From Euryodendron excelsum (lineage: Eukaryota; Streptophyta; Magnoliopsida; Ericales; Pentaphylacaceae), in assembly GCA_033060915.1 (NCBI GenBank), contig CM065377.1, positions 58,732,183 to 58,796,182 on the forward strand: a stretch of 64,000 nt of DNA, read 5' to 3'. The position numbers and the translations under genes are program-made. Below the pieces are notes generated by a model. That model ran no database searches. It saw only the letters and a list, made by a program, of their open reading frames with translations, and had not been told where the DNA came from. Shown here in pieces: positions 44,640-56,034 of the stretch (within the stretch, counting starts at the first letter, position 1; every line of letters begins with the position of its first letter).

Positions 44640-46340
44640 AAAACTGAATTTGATTTGGGATTAGAAGAGGAGATTGAATTTGAGAAGATTGGACTTACTT
44701 TGGAAAGATTGATTTTGGAAAGACTTGGTTTTAGGAAACCTAGACTTAGGAAAAAGAAGAGACTTAGAAAACATTTGACTTGACTTGGAAGGTTTTAGGA
44801 AATTAAGGAAGATTGGATTTAGGAAATGTTTGAATTAGGAAAGGTTCGATTTAGGAAGGTTTTAGAATTAGGAAAGTTTCAACTTAGGAAAGCTTTGAAT
44901 TTGGAATGTTTCAACTTTAGGAAAGTTTTGAATTAAGAAAGTTTCGAAATAGGAAAGTTTTCAAATTAGGAAATTTTTGAAAATCGGAAAGTTTTGAATT
45001 TAGAAATGTTTTTGAATTAGGAAAAGTTTAGTTTAAGAAAGGCTTAGAATTTGGAAAGTTTCAAGTTAAGAAAGTTTTGAATTTTGGAATGTTTGAAAAC
45101 AAGGAAGTTTTGAAAATAAGAAAGTTTCGTTTTGGGGAAGGTTTGAAAAAGAAAAATTTTCAATTTAGGAAATGTTTGAATTAAGAAAGTTTTGAGTTTA
45201 GAAAAGCCTTAGATTTTGAAAAATTTTGAAGTTTTGGAAAGTTTAGAACTTTGGAGAGATTTAGGTTTAGAAAGATTTAACTTGAGAAAGTTTCAAATTT
45301 AGAAAGTTTTGATTTTAGAAAGATTTGAAATTTAGAAAGTTTAAGATTTAGAAAGTTTTAGAGTTTGAATTTTAGAAAATCTTGAAATTAGGAAAGGTTT
45401 GAGTTTAGGAAAAGTTTGAAAACTTAGGTTTGAAAAGTTAAGATTTGAAAAGAAGGTAGAATTAGGAAAGGGTTGAATTTTAGAAATATTTTTATGTTCA
45501 AGTTTTTGGAAACTTAAGGTTTAGGAAAGTAGAAGTTTAGGAAGGATTTGAATTAGGAAAGATTTGGATTTAGAAGGGATTGGTTTTGGTCTCTAAAAGA
45601 AAAGGTCTGATTTTGTTTTCAAAAACGGAGGACGGGATCTAGTTTCCTAAACGGGTAAATTAGATTTAGTTTTCTAAAGGGAAGATTTGATTTGGCAAGG
45701 ATTTAGAAAGGGAGATTCTAGAAACCCTAGTTTTGAAAGGCTATAGTTTTGACATAAAAAAGAGGTTTTGGAAACATGTATAGTTTTGATGTAAAAAACG
45801 AGAGATTTTGGAAACCTAGGTTTAGGGCAAAGTTTGAAAACCATGTTTTTGGGAAGAAAATTTAGGATTTCCTAATTGTGGGTTCTAGGGCTTGACTTGG
45901 GCTCTGAGGAAAGAGTTTTTGAAAAGTGCGTTTTTCGAAACGAAGGTTTTCTAGAAGGGAAGTCCTAGGGAGGAGTTTTTTGGAAAGTGAATTTGGAAAG
46001 AGAGTTTTTGGAAAGATTTTTGGAAAGAAGAAGTTTTTGGAAAGTGTGTTTTTGGAAACATAGATTTTGGGAGGAAAAATCCTAGAGGGGAGTTTCTAGA
46101 AGGAACATTTTTGGAAAGAGAGTTTTTAGGAAAGTGAATTTAGGGAATGTTTTTAGAAAGTGAATTTTGAGAAGAAAGAGTTTTTGAAAAGGAGTTGAAA
46201 AAAGAAAGCTTTGAAAAATAGATTTGGGAGGGAGTTTTTGAAAACAATTTTAGAGAGGAGAGCTTTAGGAAAGTATGTTGAAAAAGAAGATTTTTAGGAA
46301 GAAAGACTTTTGAAGAGAGTGTTTTGGAAAGTATGAAAAC
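44640..46340 (-). repeat. G-poor leader tract (LTR G)
   Basis: Low-complexity tract. No gene. Confidence 0.8.
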
Positions 46341-47217
46341 GTCTCACTTTCCTAAAGTGATTCTAGCCATAAGAGGGCTAGAACCACTTTAAGAAAGTGG
46401 TTTTGGAAAACAATAAGATTTGAAAATATAGACCAAAAAGGTCACTTTTAATGTAACACTTTCCTAAAGCAACCCCAGCCATGGAAAAGCTAGAATCACC
46501 CTAGAATTGTGATTTTGAAAACAAGTTTTTGAAAAAGAGATTTTGATGCAATCTTGAAAACGAGTTTGAAAATGATTTTGAAAACGAGTTCGAAAACGAA
46601 ATTTTGGAAGATGCAAGACTATGATATGCACAATGTAATTTGGGGTCGTGAACATACAAGGTTAAGACTTCACCACATAATCAAGGGGGCCGGACCCACG
46701 TGGTCTTTGGTTAGACTAGAAAAAAGCCCCCGACATGGTGACTTTCCAATAGCCCAATCCTACACATGGACCGGGAATCCCTTGTTTCAAGCATGCAAAG
46801 AAAGGGGGGGAAAGAGATGGGGGATTAAAATAGAGAAAACCCAAGTGGGTTGGAGAGAGAAGAGAGAGGGGGAAGTATAGAAAATTAAAGAGAAAGCCTA
46901 CCGTATGTCTTCTTTATTTTGCGCGCCGCGCTGTCTTCGGTCTTCGATCTTTGTCTTGATCTTCACCTTCAGTCTTCAAGAGTTGTCTTCAAGCTTTGGA
47001 TGGCAGCTCTTCAAGTCTTCAAAGGATGGTTGAAGGCTAGTGTATAAGTGTATGGGGGAGTATATGAGTGTATAGGAGGCTAGGGTTTGTGTATAGTGGC
47101 TAGGGTTTGGGAAAACCTAGGGAGGCTAGGGTTTTGGAGGTGCTCGAGCTCTGTATATCGAAATATAGGATTTTTAGATTTAGTTTGCAGACCCCTCTCA
47201 CGTTAAATGAGGCTCTG

Positions 47218-47225
47218 TATTTATA
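47218..47225 (-). promoter_or_regulatory. TATA box of LTR G
   Basis: TATAAATA on -, with CAGAGCC following. Confidence 0.6.
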
Positions 47226-47306
47226 AAAGTTGGACAAACCTGGCACCTGTTGCAGTGGCGCCAGGGCAAACTTTACACTGGTGCCACTCCAGGCCATTTT
47301 CTGGCT

Positions 47307-47329
47307 TGGCGCCACTACTAGTGGCGCCA
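47307..47329. promoter_or_regulatory. GGCGCC palindrome upstream of the LTR G TATA box
   Basis: Ten-base arms TGGCGCCACT and AGTGGCGCCA around ACT, a perfect inverted repeat about 85 bp upstream of TATA. Confidence 0.55.
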
Positions 47330-47559
47330 GCCAATTAGGAAAGATTTAAGGTCGGCAAGCAACGTATCTTTGACTAGATTTGGGCGCCTGTACTAGTGAC
47401 TACCATGCAATTTTTAACCTGGCTTCACTAGGAGTGACTCCGGAAAGACCGGGAATGATTTGGAGGAGCCGGGAATGACCCGAAAGGACGGAAAGAAGCA
47501 GGAACACTTAAAATAGTGTCCTGGAGGTATTTGACTTGAAAAGTGAGGATAAGATGTGT

Positions 47560-48085
47560 CGAAAAGGTTGACCGGGCCTTTAGGGGCAAAACGGTCACTC
47601 GAACCGGGAAACTGCCGGGACAGACTCGGATTGTCCCGGAAGAAGACTTGGGATTTGGAAACATTATTCAGAATGTTCCCGGAAGTTGCCGGTTTGATTC
47701 CCAAAGCCGGCGTGGTCGGAAAAGGAGAGCGGCCCACCAGGGGCAAAACGGTCATTTTGTACCGGGTTTGCTGGAACTGACTCGGAATGGTCCGGAAAGG
47801 TAAAGGAAGGTTGAGAACACTATAAAAAGTATTCTCGAGACATTATCGGTTCGATACCCAGAGCCGGTGTGGTCGAATAAGGGGACCGGCCCTCCAAGGG
47901 CAAAACGGTCATTTTGTACCGAGTTGGCCGGAACTGACTCGGAATGATCCGGAAAGGTAAAGGAAGATTGAGAATACTATAAAAAGTAGTCTTAGGAGGT
48001 TACCGGTTTGATACCCAGAGCCAGTGTGGTTCCCGGGGCATTTGGATGCTTAGGGGCAAAATAGTCATCTTGACTGGAAAGTCTC
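47560..48085 (-). repeat. 157-bp tandem array (LTR G)
   Basis: Boxes near 47583, 47740, 47898 and 48053. Confidence 0.8.
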
Positions 48086-48149
48086 GGAAAAGGTCCTAAG
48101 GGTAGTCTGGTCATTTTTCACCGAAGTGGGCTAACAGACACTGGTGTTG

Positions 48150-48565
48150 ACCTGGGTTTTGAGTGTTTCCGCCACTCTAACGGCGGTCGTCGTGACACAG
48201 GGGTTTGTTGCCAATTCCTTATATCGACCTATTTGTGAGTATTTCCGCCACTTTAACGGTTTTGTGAGTAGTTTTGCTACTCGGACCGTCTTGAGGAATA
48301 AACTGTCTTGGGAGTGGGATTGGAAAGGGGTCTTACCGTCTCCAAGGAGACGTGCCTGGATTGTGAGTGCTTCTGCCACTCTAACGGTTTTGTGAGTAGT
48401 TTTGCTACTCGGACCATCTCGAGAGAGGGATTGGAAAGGGGTCTTACCGTCTCCGAGGAGACGTGCCTGGATTGTGAGTGCTTCCGTCATTCTAACAGTT
48501 TTGTGAGTAGTTTTGCTACTCGGACCGTCTCGAGGAATAAACTGTCTCGAGAGTGGGATTGGAAT
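48150..48565 (-). repeat. 81-bp and 29-bp minisatellites (LTR G)
   Basis: Mixed units. The 81-bp stem-loops have loops CTTG and CTCG (sense) with the stem CGTCTC/GAGACG intact. 29-type units include GAGTG/CACTC and GAGTAG/CTACTC stems. Confidence 0.85.
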
Positions 48566-49499
48566 TGGAATAAGAAAGAACAATGCCCCTAAGGGCATTT
48601 TGGTCATTTTGCCTCTATTTGGGCCTGACAGGCTCGCGAAGCGATGAAAAGATGAAATTTGGGCCTAGAGAATTGGTTTCGATAGGAATATGCCCACAAT
48701 GACGTGAAAACAAGTCTGGACGGAGTGTAGACTGCCGAGCGGTCAAAAATGGGGTGCTTACACCATACACTAAACCCTAGCCTCCTATACACTCATACAC
48801 ACCCCCATACACTCATACACTAACCTTTAATCCTCCTTCGAAGACTTGAAGGGTTGCAATCTGAAGTTTGAAGATTGAAGGCGGCTCTTAAAGATTGAAG
48901 ACGAAGATCGAAGAAAGCAAGGCGCGCAAAATAAACAAGATACAAGGTAGGTTCTCCATTTAAATTTCCGCACTTCTCCCTCTCTCTTCTCTCTCCTAAC
49001 CCACTTGGGTTTTCTCTATTTTAATCCCCCATTTATTTCTCCCCCTTTCTTTGCATGCTTGAAACAAGGGGACTCCCGGTCCATGTGTAGGATTAGACTA
49101 TCGGAGGGTCACCGTGTCAAGGGCTTTCTTTTAGGCTAACCGGAGACCACGTGGGTCTGGCCCCCTTGATTATGTGGTGAAGCCTCAGCCTTGTATGTTC
49201 ATGACCCCAAATTTGCATTGTGCATATCATGATCTTGCATCTTCCAAAAATCGTTTTCAAAGTTGTCTTCAAAATCGTTTTCAAACTTGTTTTCAAAATT
49301 GCATCAAAATTCCCTTTTCAAAAACTTGTCTTCAAAATCACAATTCTAGGGTGATTCTAGCTTTTTCATGGTTAGGATCGCTTTAAGAAAGTGTTATATT
49401 TGAAGTGACTTTTATGGTCCATATTTTCAAATCTTGTTGTTTTCAAAACTACTTTCTTAAAGTGGTTCTAGCCCTCTTATGGTTAGAATTACTTTAGAA

Positions 49500-51150
49500 A
49501 AGTGAGATGTTTTTACACCTTCCAAAAACTCTCTCTTAAAAAATCTCTTCCTAAAAATCTTCTTTTTCAACATACTTCCCAAAAACTCTTCTTTCCAAAT
49601 TTGTTTTCTAAAAACTCTTTACAAAAATCTATTTTTCAAAACCTCCTTTTTCAACTCCTTTTCAAAATGCTCTCCCTAAAATCCACTTTTTAAAAACACT
49701 CCCTAAAAATCTTTTTTAAAAAAAAAACTCTCTTCCCAAAATCTTTCTTTTAGAAATTCCCCTCTAGGATTTTTCTTTTAAAATCTACGTTTCCAAAAAC
49801 ACACTTTCCAAAAACTCCTATTTAAAATCTTTTTTCAAAAACTCTATCTTCAAATTCACTTTCCAAAAACTCCTCCCTAGGATTCCCTTCTAGAAAACTT
49901 TCGTTTTCAAAAGCGCACTTTCCAAAAATCCTCTCTCTTTAGAGCCCAAATCAAACCCTAGAACTCACAATTAGGAAACCCTAATTTTCTTTTCAAAAAC
50001 ATGATTTTCAAACTTTGCCCCAAACTTAGGTTTCCAAAACCTCTTGTTTTCTACATCAATACTATACATGTTTCCAAAACCTATTTTCTACGTCAAAACT
50101 ATAATTTTCCAAATCTAGGGTTTCTAGAATCTCCCTTTCCAAATCCTTGCCAAATCTTATCTTCCATTTAGAAAATCAAATCAAATATTCCTGTTTAGGA
50201 AACCAAATCCAATCCACAGTTTTTGGAAACAAAATCACACTTTCTCTTTTAGAAACCAAATCCAGTCCCTTCCTAATCCAAATCTTTCCTAATTGACATC
50301 CTTCTTAATCCTCAACTTTCTTAAATCTTAAGTTTCCAAAACTTGAACATAAAAATCTTTTCTAAATTTTAAAACTCAACTTTCAAATCTTTCCTAATTC
50401 AACCCTTTCCTAATTCTAGCTTCTTTTCAAATCTTAATTTTTCAAACCTAAGTTTTCAAACTTTTCCTAAACTTAAACCTTTCCTAATCTCAAGATTTTC
50501 TAAAACCCTAAAACTTTCTAAAGCCTAAACTTTCTAAATTTCGAATCTTTCCAAATTCAAAGTTTCCTAAATTCAAAACTTTCTTGAGTTAAATCTTTTT
50601 AAACTTCCAAACTTTCTAAATTCTAAACTTTCCAAAACTTCAACATTTTTCCAAATCTAAGACTTTTCTAAACTCAAAACTTTCTTAATTTAAACATTTC
50701 CTAAATTGAAAACTTTCCTTTTTCAAACCTTTCCTAAAACGAAACTTTCCTACTTTCAAAACTTTCTAAATTCAAAACTCTCCAATTTTCAAAACTTCCC
50801 TAAGTCGAAACTTTCCTAATTCCAAAACTTTCCAAAAATGAAACTTTTCTAATTCGAAACTCTCCTAAATCGGACTTTTCCTAATTCAAACATTTCCTAA
50901 ATCCAATCTTTCTTAAACTCTCGAGTTTTTCCTAAGTCTCATCTTTCTTAAGTCTAGATTTCCTAAACCTCCATCTTTCAAAAACAAGTCTAAATCTTTC
51001 CAAGTTCTACTTTTTTAAATCAAAATTTAATCTTTTCAATTCCAAAAATTCCAAATTCCAAATTTCAATCCTCTATTCAAAGTTCAATCTCTCAATCTTC
51101 CAATTCAATTTCCAATTCAATCTCCTTCTTCAAATCAACTCTTTTATTTT
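49500..51150 (+). repeat. G-poor leader tract (LTR F)
   Basis: Low-complexity tract of LTR F downstream of the LTR G insertion. No gene. Confidence 0.8.
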
Positions 51151-52359
51151 CAATCGGACTCTTGTCCGAACTACGACTGACCTGATTCCTCCAAAAGGAT
51201 ACGTAGGCAACCTTCGTGGGTGCGGTCACAACTTCTTTCAAATTTCAAATTCCTCCATATTTTTCAAATTTCAAATTTCAAAATCTTTCCAAATCTCCAA
51301 TCTATTTTCAAATTTCCAATTTTAAATTTCTATTTTCAAATCTCTACTTTCAATTTCTAAAACTTTTCAATTTCAAATCTATCCAATTTCAAATCTCTTT
51401 CAAATCAAATCAATTTCTTTTCAAATTTATTTCCAAATCTATTCTCCAACTCCCTCTTATTTTGCACTTGCATCCCATGCATCATTTCTTTTCCAACATT
51501 GTTTTTCAAAATGAATAGGATTGAACTATAGTTAGTTGAAGACTCTCGTAGGTGAATCTAGGGTAGATTGACATGTAGGTACCGAAAGGGCGGGGTAGGG
51601 TGATGGCTTAGTGCGCATTCCTTACACGTAACCAACCTCCGAACCTAGAATCGCTGTTTTCGAAGGACCAAAAGGAGTTATTTTTCAAAAATGGCTAAAT
51701 GTTTTTCCAAAGGTTGCCAAACAACTTGTTTTCTTAAAAACCCTCTCTTGGGGAGATATTTTCAAAATCATTTTCTAAAAACCCTAAGTGTAGTTTTTGA
51801 ATTATGCTTAGTTTTTAGGTGACCTAACTCACCTTAATCAAGTTAGGTGGCGACTCCAAATCTTCTCCAAAAGCCCTTTATTCAAATCAATTTTCAATTC
51901 AAACCTAGTCACACTCATTCTTCTAGGAGGGTGAGTTCTAATGAGAGAGTACAACATTTTTTCCGCTTGTGTGAGTATTCCTCGAGTGCGAAAAATCTAG
52001 GTGCGACAAAGTGCGGAAATTTAAAGAAAAAGCCTACCGTATGTCTTGTTTATTTTGCACGCCTTGCTTGTCTTCGGTCTTCGACTTGATCTTCGTCTTC
52101 AATCCTCAAGAGTTGTCTTCAATATTCAAACTTCAGATTACAGCTCTTTAAGTCTTCAAGGAGGGTTGGAGCTAGTATATAAGTGTCTGGGGGTGTGTTT
52201 GAGTGTATAGAAGGCTAGGGTTTAGGGTTTAGTGTATGGTGGCTAGGGTTTGGAAAACCTAAGGAAGCTAGGGTTTAGGGAGTGTTCAAGCTCTATATAT
52301 CGAATATTAGTGTTTTTAGACTGAGTTTTCGGACTTCTTTCATGTTGGAAGAGGCTCTG

Positions 52360-52367
52360 TATTTATA
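52360..52367 (-). promoter_or_regulatory. TATA box of LTR E
   Basis: TATAAATA on -. GGCGCC boxes lie at about 52384-52430. Confidence 0.6.
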
Positions 52368-52689
52368 GAGGGAGGAATGCACTAGCGCCTATTGTAGTGG
52401 CGCCAGGCCAAAAATTACACTGGCGCCACTAGGAGTGGCTCCAGACCATTTTTTTGGCACCATTTGGGAAACGTTTAAGGTCAGCAAACAACGTATCTTT
52501 GACTAGATTTGGGTGCCTGTACTAGTGACTACTATGCAATTTTTAGCCTGACTTCACTAGGAGTGACTCCAGAAAGTCCGAGAATGATTTAAGGGATCGG
52601 GAATGGCCCAGAAGGCTGGAAAAGAGCAGGAACACTTAGAATAGCATCCCGGAGGTATTTGACTTGGAAAATGAGGACAGGATGTGTCG

Positions 52690-53530
52690 GAAGGGTTGAC
52701 TGGGCCTTTAGGGGCAAAACGGTCAATCGGGCCGGAAAACTGCAAGGACAGACTCGGACTGTCCCAGAAGAAGACTCAAGATTTGGAAAAATTATTCAAA
52801 ATGTTCCCAAAGGTTGCCGGTTTGATTCCCAGAGCCGGTGTGGTCGAAAAAGGTAACCGGCCCATCAGGGGCAAAACGGTCATTTTGTACCGAGTTTGTC
52901 GGAACTGACTCGGAATGATCCAAAAAGGTAAAGAAAGGTTGAGAACACTATAAAAAGCATTCTCGGGAAGTTACCGGTTTGATACCCAGAGCCGGTGTGG
53001 TTAGAAAAGGCGACCGGCCCTCTAGGGGCAAAACGGTCATTTTGTACCGGGTTTGTTGGAATTGACTCGGAAGGATCTGGAAAGGTAAAGAAAGGTTGAG
53101 AACACTATAAAAAGCATTCTCAAGAGTTTACCGGTTTGATTCCCAAAGCCGGTGTGGTTGGAAAAGGCGGCCAGCCCCTAGGGGCAAAACTGTCATTTTG
53201 TATCGGGTTTGCCGGAATTGACTCAGGAAGATCCAGAAAGGTAAAGAAAGGTTGAGAACACTATAAAAAAGCATTCTCAGGAGTTTACCGGTTTGATACC
53301 TAGAGCCAGTGTGGTCGGAAAAGGAAACCAGCCTACCAGGGGCAAAACGGTCATTTTGTACTGGGTTTGCCAGAACTGACTCGGAATGATCCGGAAAGAT
53401 AGAGAAAAGTTAAGAATACTATAAGAAGCATTCTCGGGAGGTACCGGTTTGATACCCAGAGCCGGTGTGGTTTCCGGGGCATTCGAATGCCTAGGGGCAA
53501 AATGGTCATCTTGACTAGAAAGTCTCAGAA
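52690..53530 (-). repeat. 157-bp tandem array (LTR E), longest copy
   Basis: GGGGCAAAACGGTC-type boxes at about 52710, 52867, 53024, 53180, 53338 and 53494, spaced 156-158 bp. Confidence 0.9.
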
Positions 53531-53929
53531 AAGGCCCAAGGGGCAGTTTGGTCATTTTTTTACCAAAGTGGGCTAGCAGGCACTGGTGTTGACCTGGGTT
53601 TCGAGTGTTTCCACCACTCTGACAACGGTCGCGTGATATAGGGGTTTGTTGGCAATTCCCTATATCGACCTGTTTGCGAGTATTTCCGCTACTCTAAGGG
53701 TTCGAGATCATTCCCGAGATTGCCTGATCTCGGGAAGCTGCTAAAGGGGCTTAGTGTCTGAGAAGTCAATTTTCTCAAAAGGTGTACCTAAACAGATATT
53801 TCTGCATTGGCAGGCTAGTAAGCGCCAAAGGTGGACCGTTCTACCATATAGGCGACTTGGGGTCTCGTCACGGTCGACTGGTTTAAAGGGACTTACTGTT
53901 TCGAAGAGATTTTCTTTAAAAAAAGTGCC

Positions 53930-54600
53930 AGACCATCTTAAGGAATAAACTATCTCGAGAGAGAGATTGGAATTGGAAAGGGGACTTATCGTCTTCGAAA
54001 AGACGTGCCTGATTTGGAACCGTTTCGAGAAATCAACTGTCTTGAGAGAGGGATTGGAATTAGAAATGGGTCTTATCGTCTTCGGAAAGATGTGCCTGAT
54101 TTAGAACCATCTCAAGGAATAAACTGTCTCGAGAGAGGGATTGGAATTGGAAAAGGGACTTACCGTCTTCAGAAAGATGTGCTTGATTTAGAACTGTCTC
54201 GAGGAATAAACTGTCTCGAGAGAGGGATTGGATTTGGAAAGGGGTCTTATCGTCTTCGGAAAGACGTGCCTGATTTGGAACCGTCTCGAGGAATAAACTA
54301 TCTTGAGAGAGGGGTTGGAATTGGAAAGGGAATTTATCGTCTTTGAAAAGTTGTGCCTGATTTGGAACCGTCTCAAGGAGCAAACTGTCTCGAGAGAGGA
54401 ATTGGATTTGGAAAGGGGTCTTATCGTCTTCGGAAAGACGTGCCTGATTTAGAACTGTCTCGAGGAATAAATTGTCTCGAGAGAGGGATTGGAATTGGAA
54501 AGGGGTCTTATCGTCTTCAGAAAGACATGCCTGATTTGGAACCATCTCGAGAGATAAACTGTCTTGAGAGAGGGGTTGGAGTTAAAATTGGAAAGAACAA
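53930..54600 (-). repeat. 87-bp form of the 81-bp minisatellite (LTR E)
   Basis: About seven units. The period measured from AAACTGTCTCGAG at 54121 and 54208 and AAACTATCTTGAG at 54295 is 87 bp, longer than in LTR C. Stems are mostly CGTCTT/AAGACG. Confidence 0.9.
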
Positions 54601-54784
54601 TGCCCCTAAGGGCATTTTGGTCATTTTGCCTCTATTTGGGCCTGGTGGGCCGGCGAAGCAATGGACAGACGGAATTTGGACTTAGAGAGTTGGTTTCGAT
54701 TAGAATACGTCCATATTGACTTGAGTACAAGTCTGGACGGAACGTAGACTGCCGAGCGGTAAAAAATGGGGTGCTTACAATTTT

Positions 54785-56016
54785 CGCCTCTGCTATCTTT
54801 ACGTTTGACATCCTAAACTACTCTTGAGTCTTCGAATTTGCCTTCTTGGATGGGGGTTTGTGAGAGACCTTGATTTTGGATTGCTCCTTGTCTTCTTGGC
54901 AGCCCTATCTTCGTGAGCAAAGAAGGATCAAGGCCCCTCTTTATGAGATGACTTTGATGCATGCTATGAGTTCTTAGGGTCACTTGGTACCCTTAGGAAT
55001 TTTGGTTGGTTTGATTTGAGTGAGAAGGGCTTTAGGGCCATTCTCTAGGGGTTAATCAGATGCATAAAGATACAATGACTTGAGTTACTTTGGGAACTCT
55101 AGTCTTAAAATGGATACGAATGCATAAGCAGTTACGATATGAAAAGATGTATACATAGCATGATGACAAAAATCAAGTAGCATAATAGCATGAATTGAAC
55201 AGAATATAAGGGAAAGTAAAGCGGTCGCCCTTTCCTTCTTGATTTTGAAATTGATGCGCGTGTCCTAAATCCGGCAGAGGTTCAGCTATGCACAGGGTGC
55301 TACATGAGCATGAGGTTGGGGGTTTATTAATGCTTCCTAAAAAGTTCGGTTCCCGAACCTTCAAACCTTCGGTGTCCACCCCTGAAAGGGTGAACTCCAT
55401 CTTTGGTTGGTGGTTTGAGCGGGGGAACTATCAAGAGACCATAGGTTGAGAAACTGACACAACATCCGTCTACAGTCAATATACTGTTCCCCCTTCTATC
55501 TAGAAGGGTAGTAACCAGGTAATTATGCAGAATGCAAATGCAAGTGAGCGCACCAAGTGTGTGTGAAATTTTTGAAAATGGAGGAAACGACCGAACAACA
55601 CACATCACATCTTGCTCATTCATCACATACATGGCAATTAATAAGACATGAAATAAAATGTGAACAAAGGTCCACTTAAAAAAGAAAATGTAAGGAGTTA
55701 GTGACTTTTCAAAGAACTCAATGCATATTAAAATAAATTGTTTACGAAATGGAAAGCAATTCAAAAGCATGCAAATGGATGTTGATACAAGAGCATGAGT
55801 GCGAGCAAATGAATGCATGTGATGACACTTATTTGAAAAGTGTTTTGGAAAATAATGTTTGCTTTTTTTTTTTGTTTTTTCCAAACTTAAGATTTTGAAA
55901 TTTTTTTTGAGAACTTAGAAAATTTTTGAAAAGTGGATAAAACTGGACAAGGTAATCGAAGATTTTGGGTGAGTGAAAGGGAAAGAGACATGACAATGGT
56001 CTAACCCTCTAAGTGT
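54785..56016 (-). mobile_element. Internal leader of the oldest element (next to its 5' LTR)
   Basis: Homologous to 1827-2860. Includes the shared block 55215-55520. One 185-codon open frame (55327-55884, -) is present, but the homologous stretch near 2420-2700 has stops and shifts in that frame, so I do not call it a gene. Confidence 0.65.
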
Positions 56017-56034
56017 TCCCCAGTGGAGTCGCCA
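56017..56034 (-). other. tRNA primer-binding site beside LTR H
   Basis: TGGCGACTCCACTGGGGA on -, two bases after the end of LTR H. Confidence 0.75.

Larger units (their letters stand above)
43727..48762 (-). mobile_element. Giant solo LTR copy G, CCATA target duplication
   Basis: 5,036 bp, TGTAAGCACCCC at 48762 to GGCGCGACA at 43727 on -, flanked by CCATA (43722-43726 and 48763-48767). It is the innermost and therefore youngest insertion of the nest, and joins the interrupted AAACCCTAGCC...CATACAC leader of LTR F. Complete family layout. Confidence 0.97.
42119..52008 (+). mobile_element. Giant solo LTR copy F, interrupted by G, AAGTG target duplication
   Basis: TGTAAGCACCCC at 42119 to AGGTGCGACA at 52008 on +, flanked by AAGTG (42114-42118 and 52009-52013). 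Without LTR G and its duplication it is about 4.85 kb. It lies about 350 bp downstream of the TATA box of LTR E. Layout: 80-bp array, 29-bp units, three 157-bp boxes, TATA at 43595, interruption by G, then leader, G-poor tract, islands and end. Confidence 0.95.
39028..54779 (-). mobile_element. Giant LTR copy E, interrupted by F and G
   Basis: Ends are TGTAAGCACC at 54779 and GGCGTGACA at 39028 (-). Removing 42119-52008 and one AAGTG copy leaves about 5.86 kb, the longest copy, owing to six 157-bp boxes and about seven 87-bp units. The flanks GCTTT (39023-39027) and ATTTT (54780-54784) differ by a G/A and a C/T transition, so a decayed target duplication of a solo LTR is likely. The alternative, the 5' or 3' LTR of a larger element, fits less well because the nearest LTR (H) is very diverged. 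Confidence 0.85.

Noticed and set aside
48131..48607. 158-codon frame in LTR G
   Set aside because: Mixed 81- and 29-bp repeats; same explanation as the other repeat frames.
54005..54685. Open frames on both strands of the 87-bp array
   Set aside because: Same cause: 87 is divisible by three. Repeats of LTR DNA, not a protein family.
55327..55884. 185-codon frame on the - strand, 130 bp downstream of the primer site, a possible ORF1 or gag
   Set aside because: The homologous leader copy (about 2420-2700) has a TGA and shifts in this frame, and the peptide shows no Gag-like domain.
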